In this document: positions 12,604-17,665 of the stretch, piece by piece
Layout of the letters: every line of letters starts with the position of its first letter
Numbering within the stretch: position 1 is the stretch's first letter
Assembly (NCBI GenBank): GCA_937916405.1
Contig: CALFUF010000068.1
Coordinates: 1 to 17,665, forward strand
DNA: 17,665 nt
Origin: an uncultured Prevotella sp.
GTDB lineage: Bacteria; Bacteroidota; Bacteroidia; Bacteroidales; Bacteroidaceae
Reading direction: 5' to 3'
The notes under the pieces: model-generated
The model's database searches: none
Told to the model about the DNA's origin: nothing
The model's input: the letters and a program-made list of their open reading frames with translations, nothing else
Translations under genes and position numbers: made by a program

Positions 12604-14004
12604 ATGAGAAAATTCATATTAACACTTACGCTGATTACCTGCTGCATAGCGGTTAGCGCACAGGAGGACAAGAGTGACAGTCTGTCACAACGCACCTTTT
12701 GGGACCGTTTGACGATTGGCGGATATGGAGAAGTTGCCTTCTCACGTAACTTCTATAGTGACCATGTCAGCCGTTACAGTCAGCCCGAGGCACATAAAGA
12801 CGACCCCAGTCATGGACGGTTTGACATTCCTCATGTAGTCGTATATTTAGGTTACGATTTCGGAAAAGGATGGTCGTTCGGTACAGAGATTGAGTTTGAG
12901 CATGGTGGTAATGGAATCGCTTACGAGAAAGAAGATGAGGAAGGCGGAGAATGGGAGCAAGAAACTGAGAAAGGCGGTGAAGTCGAGATTGAGCAGTTCT
13001 GGATTCAGAAGTCTTTCGCTAAATGGGCTAACATCCGAGCAGGACATATTGTCGTACCTGTTGGTTTAAACAATGCTCATCATGAGCCTTTAAACTTCTT
13101 CACGGTATATCGTCCAGAGGGAGAGAACACCATTATGCCATCCACATGGCACCAGACAGGTATTTCTTTCTGGGGACGTTATAAAGACTTCCGCTATGAG
13201 GCACAACTTCTGGCAGGACTTAATGCCGACAATTTCACCAATACCGGTTGGATCCACAAGGGACACAAGTCTCCATTGGAGTTTGACATTGCCAACAAAT
13301 ATGGTATCGCCTTACGCATGGACAACTATACCATCCCCGGTTTGCGTATTGGTCTGAGCGGATATTACGGTCATAGCATTGGAAACAGTTATCCACGTAA
13401 TGCCAATGGTGTGGATGCAGAATACAAAGGAGTAGTGGCAATTGGCTCTATTGACTTTACCTATAATGCCCATAACTGGATTGTACGTGGACAAGCAGAC
13501 TATGGCTACTTAGGCGATGCTGAGCAATTGAAGTATGTGTACAATCGTTTGAACTCCAAGTCCCCTTATAAGCACTCTGCCTTTGTCAGCAGTAACGCCT
13601 ATGCCGTTGGAATTGAAGCTGGTTATGACATCTTCTCACAAATTCAGTATACTCGCAATCACAACCAGAAGATGTATATCTTTGGACGTTATGAGCAATA
13701 CAATCCTTATGCCAGCCAGACCAAAGGTACAGACTACAGCTATACAGAAGTGAAGCGGCTTGCCTTCGGTCTCAACTACTACCCTGTAAAACAGGTAGCT
13801 GTTAAGGCTGAGTATTCCCATCGTTTCCTGAAGGAGCTTTATAATGACGAGCCATCCCTTAATCTGGGAGTCGCCTACGAGGGATTCTTCGACCTGGGGC
13901 ATAAGAAACTGGCTCAGCAGGAGCAATATGACGTACAGAAACTCAATGAGCGTATCAACGAGTTACAACAACAGATTAATGAGTTGAAACAAAAAACAAT
14001 GTAA
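12604..14004 (+). CDS. Outer-membrane beta-barrel (porin-like) protein
   Basis: A 466-residue exported protein. The signal peptide ends VSA-QED (cleavage after about residue 19). The mature part is full of alternating aromatic/hydrophobic strands typical of a beta barrel (LTIGGYGEVAFSRN, VVVYLGYDFGKGWSFGTEIEFEHGG, FRYEAQLLAGLNADNF, YYPVKQVAVKAEYSHRF). A glutamate-rich loop lies at about 118-140. The C-terminus is unusual: about 34 residues of coiled coil (KLNERINELQQQINELKQ) follow the last strand, whereas porins normally end in an aromatic residue at the membrane. I do not recognise a specific substrate family. Start ATG 12604 was chosen because the TTG at 12478 lies before the promoter. It is followed after 18 bases by the imelysin gene, so a role in moving iron or heme compounds across the outer membrane is possible, by context only. 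Confidence 0.82.
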   Translation: MRKFILTLTLITCCIAVSAQEDKSDSLSQRTFWDRLTIGGYGEVAFSRNFYSDHVSRYSQPEAHKDDPSHGRFDIPHVVVYLGYDFGKGWSFGTEIEFEHGGNGIAYEKEDEEGGEWEQETEKGGEVEIEQFWIQKSFAKWANIRAGHIVVPVGLNNAHHEPLNFFTVYRPEGENTIMPSTWHQTGISFWGRYKDFRYEAQLLAGLNADNFTNTGWIHKGHKSPLEFDIANKYGIALRMDNYTIPGLRIGLSGYYGHSIGNSYPRNANGVDAEYKGVVAIGSIDFTYNAHNWIVRGQADYGYLGDAEQLKYVYNRLNSKSPYKHSAFVSSNAYAVGIEAGYDIFSQIQYTRNHNQKMYIFGRYEQYNPYASQTKGTDYSYTEVKRLAFGLNYYPVKQVAVKAEYSHRFLKELYNDEPSLNLGVAYEGFFDLGHKKLAQQEQYDVQKLNERINELQQQINELKQKTM

Positions 14005-14022
14005 ACCAAATAATTAATAGAA

Positions 14023-15309
14023 ATGAAAAAGTATTTTATTCTGATTTTTGCAGCACTGATGGGTGCTATGACATTTACCGCATGTGGTGATGATGACAAC
14101 AACAAAGGTGGTAATACTGATCCTGGCTCTACTATTGTAGATGATGCAAAGTACAAGGACAAAAGTTATGGTAATAATGCCATTGATGCCTGCGCAAGTG
14201 TTGTCACCCAATTCGAGAATGCTAATAGTGTAATTGCTCAAGCGGCATTGACAACAGAGCAAGAAGCATATCTATATCAAGTTCTTGAGAATCTGGTCAA
14301 AAACGTTATTGTTCCTACCTATACTGATCTTGCCGATGACGTGGAAGATTTGGAAAAGACACTGAATGGTCTGACTGTAAATAGCATCACGCAATCACAG
14401 ATCAACAAGGCTTGTGAGGACTTCAAGTCTGCCCGTCAGAACTGGGAGCGTTCTGAGGCATTCCTGATGGGTGCTGCTTCTGATTTTGACATTGACCCAA
14501 CTATCGACTCTTGGCCTCTGAACCGTTCTTTGCTGCTGAACTATTTCAACAACGGAATGAATGACGAGATGCTGGACGACGCAACGATTCTTGGTTTCCA
14601 CGCCCTCGAGTTCATCCTGTTCCGCAATGGTCAGCCCCGTAAGGTTGCAGAGTTGCAAGCAAACGATACATACAAAGGCTTTGAGAGAATCTCAGGTGAC
14701 AAGGAACTTGCATACGCTCAGACTATCTGCACCCTGCTGAAACAGCGTTGCTACCAGTTGCAGGTTGCATGGGAAGGAGAGACAACTGCTAATGCCAGCC
14801 GTGTCGCTGTTGTAAAGGCTGCAAAACTTGACTATACCACCGAGAACGGTCTTAGTTATGGTGAGAACTTGATAAAGGCAGGAAAAGACAGCAAGAGTAC
14901 TTTCACATCTTTGAAAGCCGCTATCGCCCAGGTTCTTTCTGACGACGAGGGAAGTTGCGTTGGTATTGCCAACGAGGTTGGTACTGCCAAGATTGCCAAC
15001 CCATTCTCTGCTGGTGATATCTCTTATGTAGAGTCTCCCTATAGTTACAACTCTATTACAGACTTCCAGGACAACATCCGCTCTATCCGCAACATATGGT
15101 ACGGATCAACCAATGGCAGTGCCGCAAGCAACAGTTTCAACGGATTCTTCGCTAGTGTCAACCAAGCCAATGTGAACACAAGTGTTACAAATGCGTTTAA
15201 CACTGCCATTACGAATATTGGTAACATGCCTGCTCCTTTCGTAAAATACTGTAGCACCATCTGGGGTATTGAGTTCGCAGACGATGAAGACTGGGACGTA
15301 GAAGAGTAA
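14023..15309 (+). CDS. Imelysin-family (M75) lipoprotein
   Basis: A 428-residue lipoprotein. The lipobox T-A-C gives Cys21 as lipidation site, followed by GDDDN, an acidic pattern associated with surface export in Bacteroidota. The imelysin domain shows ARQNWERSEAFLMGAASDFDI with DSWPLN downstream, and the hallmark G-x-H-x-x-E motif as GFHALE (191-196, His193 and Glu196), followed by FILFR. Imelysin proteins are iron-regulated and related to the EfeO iron-binding family; despite the M75 peptidase label, most seem to bind iron or heme rather than cleave proteins. It lies between the barrel protein gene (18-base gap) and a di-heme lipoprotein gene, a grouping that fits an iron or heme uptake unit. 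The metal ligand here is not proven. Confidence 0.9.
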   Translation: MKKYFILIFAALMGAMTFTACGDDDNNKGGNTDPGSTIVDDAKYKDKSYGNNAIDACASVVTQFENANSVIAQAALTTEQEAYLYQVLENLVKNVIVPTYTDLADDVEDLEKTLNGLTVNSITQSQINKACEDFKSARQNWERSEAFLMGAASDFDIDPTIDSWPLNRSLLLNYFNNGMNDEMLDDATILGFHALEFILFRNGQPRKVAELQANDTYKGFERISGDKELAYAQTICTLLKQRCYQLQVAWEGETTANASRVAVVKAAKLDYTTENGLSYGENLIKAGKDSKSTFTSLKAAIAQVLSDDEGSCVGIANEVGTAKIANPFSAGDISYVESPYSYNSITDFQDNIRSIRNIWYGSTNGSAASNSFNGFFASVNQANVNTSVTNAFNTAITNIGNMPAPFVKYCSTIWGIEFADDEDWDVEE

Positions 15310-15333
15310 TTAGTATAACACATCAAAAACGCT

Positions 15334-15363
15334 AAGCGCCTCACCCAAAAAGGTGAGACGCTT
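15334..15363 (+). terminator. Stem-loop between imelysin and di-heme genes
   Basis: Arms AAGCGCCTCACC (15334-15345) and GGTGAGACGCTT (15352-15363) pair at 11 of 12 positions around a 6-base loop, with one C-A mismatch. Flanking AAACG (15327-15331) and CGTTT (15368-15372) may extend it. No T run follows directly, so it may be a partial terminator or an RNA-processing/stability element that sets different levels for the two genes. Confidence 0.55.
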
Positions 15364-15399
15364 CAGCCGTTTAAAAGAATAATCTATAAAAATACACAT

Positions 15400-17190
15400 A
15401 TGATTAAATTCAGAAACCTATCTAAAATAATGTTCGGACTTGCCGTACTTTCCCTGACTGCGTGTTCCGACGACAACACGGCAAGCGGGATTGGCGAGTT
15501 AACACCCGAGGAGAGTGCCTTTGGTAAAGCAAACGATGTGTTTACCGCTGAAGAGTGGTATCCTGGCGGACAGTTAGGAACAACAGAAAAAGCAAGTTAC
15601 TCTGCCGCCACACCTGCTGTAGAGAATGTTGCTGGCATGGAAGAAGACTTCAATACTGGTGAGGACTTCTTTGAGCATTTGTACACTTTCGACGTGGCGC
15701 CCCGTAAAGGACTTGGTCCTGCATGGGTCCGTAACGGTTGTATCGCCTGTCACCCCAGTTATGGACATGGCAAGCGCCAGACAGAATACCGTGCTAACAC
15801 CATTGGTAATGGTTATCTTCTGGTTATCTACCATCCCAATGAGGCTTACACGGAAGATGGTGTTCGCTACACCACAGCACCTTCAAGCTATATCAGTGAG
15901 GTCACTGGTATGCCCCAGACACAGGCGATGTCACCTTTTAAGGCTCCTATTGACGAGAGCCAGATTAAGATTGAATGGAAAGATGTGACGAAAATGCCCA
16001 GCGGACTGTCTATGACCTTCCCTGATGGAGAGAAGTATGCCCTTATCTATCCTGAGGTAACGATTCCTGCCACCGCCTTCAATACCAATCCTGTACCTAC
16101 CAATTACGAGGTGCGTCTGGAATCTACCATTGGTGTCTACGGTACTGGTCTGATCGATGCCATCAGTGATGATGACATGCGTGAGCAGTATCGTAAAGAG
16201 GCTTCCTACGTGGAATTAAACCCTGCCATGTGGGACAAGGCTTCCAACGATTTCGCCGCTTCAGCCTATTATAGTGCTCCCTATAACGACACTGGCTCCC
16301 AGTATGGCACACACGGTCCTGTGAAGAAGTTCACCTACGCCATGACCCGTGGCTCACTGCAAGACGGTGCTGGTGCCAACGCTATTTGGAACATCACCAA
16401 TGTGACTCGTTCCGATCGTCACTGGCTCTATTCCACCACTGCATGGGCACAGGCTCAAAGTGATGATGCCGAAGTCATCGCCTACATCAAAGAGCATGGC
16501 GCATCTCCTATGAGCATCCTGCATCCCTACTATGCTGACGGTACTGATGAGGGTATCAGAGCTCGTGTCTATGAGGTTCTGAACACACCCAGTATCGCCT
16601 TCAAGGACACTTTTGAGAAGTACCTCCTGAACGATGAGTACTATGGAGGAGAGGAGGAGATGTCCGACAAGCAATACTACCAGTTTATGGTATGGCATCG
16701 TGGTCTTGCCGTTCCTGCCGCTCGTAACTTGGACGACAAGGATGTTCAGCGTGGTAAGACCCTGTTCACCCAGATGGGATGCGCCCAGTGTCATCGTCCC
16801 TCTTGGACTACAGGTGCCGATAACATGTGGGTCGATGCCAGCACAAAAGCGTATGCGGCAAGCATCGGCAAGGATGCCAGCGAGATGTTGCCGAAATATC
16901 CTTATCAGAAGATATGGCCGTATACCGATATGGTACAACACCGTCTCTTCATGGAGAATGACATCCGAACTGGCTGGTGCCGCACCACCCCACTCTGGGG
17001 ACGTGGCTTGTCTCGTCAGTTGACGGGTGCCGACGACCGCCTGCACGACTGCCGTGCACGTACTGTCATCGAAGCTATCATGTGGCACGCTTACTCTAAA
17101 CAGTCGGATGCCTACAACTCCGCTGTACAGTTCTACAACTTACCAAAGGCAGACCGTGACGCTGTGGTGAAATTCATAGAATCGATTTAA
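15400..17190 (+). CDS. Di-heme c-type cytochrome lipoprotein, DUF1111/thiol-oxidoreductase-like
   Basis: A 596-residue lipoprotein. The signal peptide ends L-T-A-C with Cys22 lipidated, followed by SDDN, again an acidic surface-export-like pattern. Two heme c sites are present: CIACH (114-118) and CAQCH (461-465). The region between them and the C-terminal TTPLWGRGL, HDCRARTVIEAIMWHA and FIESI resemble the end of DUF1111 di-heme oxidoreductases, which are distant relatives of cytochrome c peroxidase (family consensus HDGRAR...EAI.WH). The WHGGEA ending common in the family is replaced by WHAYSK. Two nearby cysteines, in GWCRTTP and HDCRA, are extra. DUF1111 genes are repeatedly found beside imelysin genes, as here, and are thought to act in iron or heme handling; the reaction is not established. 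A cytochrome c maturation gene follows. Confidence 0.87.
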   Translation: MIKFRNLSKIMFGLAVLSLTACSDDNTASGIGELTPEESAFGKANDVFTAEEWYPGGQLGTTEKASYSAATPAVENVAGMEEDFNTGEDFFEHLYTFDVAPRKGLGPAWVRNGCIACHPSYGHGKRQTEYRANTIGNGYLLVIYHPNEAYTEDGVRYTTAPSSYISEVTGMPQTQAMSPFKAPIDESQIKIEWKDVTKMPSGLSMTFPDGEKYALIYPEVTIPATAFNTNPVPTNYEVRLESTIGVYGTGLIDAISDDDMREQYRKEASYVELNPAMWDKASNDFAASAYYSAPYNDTGSQYGTHGPVKKFTYAMTRGSLQDGAGANAIWNITNVTRSDRHWLYSTTAWAQAQSDDAEVIAYIKEHGASPMSILHPYYADGTDEGIRARVYEVLNTPSIAFKDTFEKYLLNDEYYGGEEEMSDKQYYQFMVWHRGLAVPAARNLDDKDVQRGKTLFTQMGCAQCHRPSWTTGADNMWVDASTKAYAASIGKDASEMLPKYPYQKIWPYTDMVQHRLFMENDIRTGWCRTTPLWGRGLSRQLTGADDRLHDCRARTVIEAIMWHAYSKQSDAYNSAVQFYNLPKADRDAVVKFIESI

Positions 17191-17202
17191 TACACTATTT
17201 GC

Positions 17203-17233
17203 TTGCCTATATGGCAAATAATGTGTATCTTTG
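17203..17233 (+). promoter_or_regulatory. Promoter of the ResB-like gene with overlapping inverted repeat
   Basis: TTG (17203-17205) and TATCTTTG (17226-17233) are 20 bases apart. The -33 element lies inside TTGCC-N5-GGCAA (17203-17217); a wider pair ATTTGC (17197-17202)/GCAAAT (17214-17219) overlaps it. The start codon is only 3 bases after the -7 element, so the message may be leaderless. Confidence 0.6.
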
Positions 17234-17236
17234 CAC

Positions 17237-17665
17237 ATGATGAAGAAAACGGTCATAGCATTATATATCGTGGTGATAGCTGTCATGGCTGTCGCCACGA
17301 TTGTTGAGAAATACCAAGGAACCTCGTATGTAGCTGAGCATTACTACGGTTCCTGGTGGTTCTCCCTATTATGGGCTTTGCTTACCTTCGTGGCAATAGC
17401 CTATTTCCTTGGTCGTAAGGTGCGCAGACTTTCCACCATAGCCCTGCATCTGTCATTTGTCATCATCCTGTTAGGGGCTTTGCTAACCCATCTGACAGCA
17501 GTCAAGGGTGTTGTGTATCTACGTACAGGACAAAGTACCGACCAGTATATGACAGAGGACATGCAACTAAAGCCCTTGCCCTTTGCTGTGACACTCGACC
17601 GTTTTGAGGTCCGCTACCACGAGGGTACCAGTGCCGCCGCAGACTACATCTCCAACATCACCATG
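17237..17665 (+). CDS. ResB-type cytochrome c biogenesis protein, N-terminal part (runs off window)
   Basis: The first 143 residues of a gene open to the window end. Three membrane helices are visible (about 5-23, 41-59 and 66-85), with YYGSWWFSLLWA at the second, a pattern typical of ResB/Ccs1. The segment after the third helix, LPFAVTLDRFEVRYHEGTSAAADYISNITM, matches the start of the periplasmic domain of ResB proteins (LPF...L..F...Y..GT..DY.S). ResB works with CcsA to deliver and attach heme to CXXCH motifs in exported cytochromes. It lies 46 bases after the two-CXXCH lipoprotein, a likely client. In Bacteroidota, ResB may be fused to or followed by CcsA; this cannot be seen here. Start ATG 17237 is used; an ATG at 17240 directly follows. 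Confidence 0.85.
   Translation, partial: MMKKTVIALYIVVIAVMAVATIVEKYQGTSYVAEHYYGSWWFSLLWALLTFVAIAYFLGRKVRRLSTIALHLSFVIILLGALLTHLTAVKGVVYLRTGQSTDQYMTEDMQLKPLPFAVTLDRFEVRYHEGTSAAADYISNITM

Noticed and set aside
16354..17088. Long minus-strand reading frame (244 codons) antisense to the di-heme gene
   Set aside because: It lies wholly inside a gene with clear heme motifs, has no promoter or recognisable protein features, and long antisense frames are common opposite such coding sequence.
1..17665. Mobile element or genomic island
   Set aside because: No transposase, integrase, terminal repeats or attachment site was seen, and gene style appears uniform by eye.

Overview
The window looks like chromosomal DNA from a Bacteroidota species, most probably of the Prevotella/Segatella group. 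The evidence is the repeated Bacteroidota promoter signature (TAnnTTTG with TTTG or TTG about 19-20 bases upstream), weak Shine-Dalgarno sequences, a lamin-tail/OadG fusion, the Na+-decarboxylase gene order and acidic lipoprotein export signals. The genus is inferred from familiarity, not from a marker gene.

Left part (1-5113). A leftward promoter at the extreme left edge serves something outside the window. Then come a small START/SRPBCC-fold protein (157-564) and a probable operon: an AspT/YidE-type transporter (641-2332), a lamin-tail-OadG gamma-like subunit (2415-3449), a biotin carrier protein (3482-3940) and an OadB/MmdB-type Na+ pump subunit (3962-5113). These are the membrane and carrier parts of a Na+-translocating methylmalonyl-CoA or oxaloacetate decarboxylase. 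The carboxyltransferase (alpha) subunit is not here. A strong symmetric terminator (5130-5169) ends the operon.

Middle part (5196-11488). This rightward cluster combines partner-switching parts with other functions: an RsbW-like ATP-binding protein, an ABCG-like half transporter with an extra N-terminal helical domain, a lipoprotein of unknown function, a STAS anti-anti-sigma-like protein, a short RelA/SpoT-type alarmone synthetase and a LuxR-type regulator with a degenerate receiver. The last three are packed within a few bases of each other, which suggests coupled expression. No PP2C phosphatase and no sigma factor is visible, so the output of the switch is unknown.

Right part (11494-17665). 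A leftward gene encodes a di-iron protein of RIC/YtfE architecture fused to a LuxR DNA-binding domain. It shares a divergent promoter region with a rightward set: an outer-membrane beta-barrel protein, an imelysin-family lipoprotein, a DUF1111-type di-heme lipoprotein, and the start of a ResB-type cytochrome c biogenesis gene cut by the window end. A perfect inverted repeat (GCAATAC/GTATTGC) covers both -33 elements of the divergent promoters. The most attractive hypothesis is that the di-iron LuxR protein senses O2, NO or iron state and controls this surface iron/heme module. Its convergent LuxR paralogue belongs to the alarmone/partner-switch operon, so the two systems may communicate. This regulatory link is inference; the domain calls are well supported by motifs. 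No rRNA, CRISPR array or insertion sequence was seen, and no gene-free stretch exceeds 300 bases.
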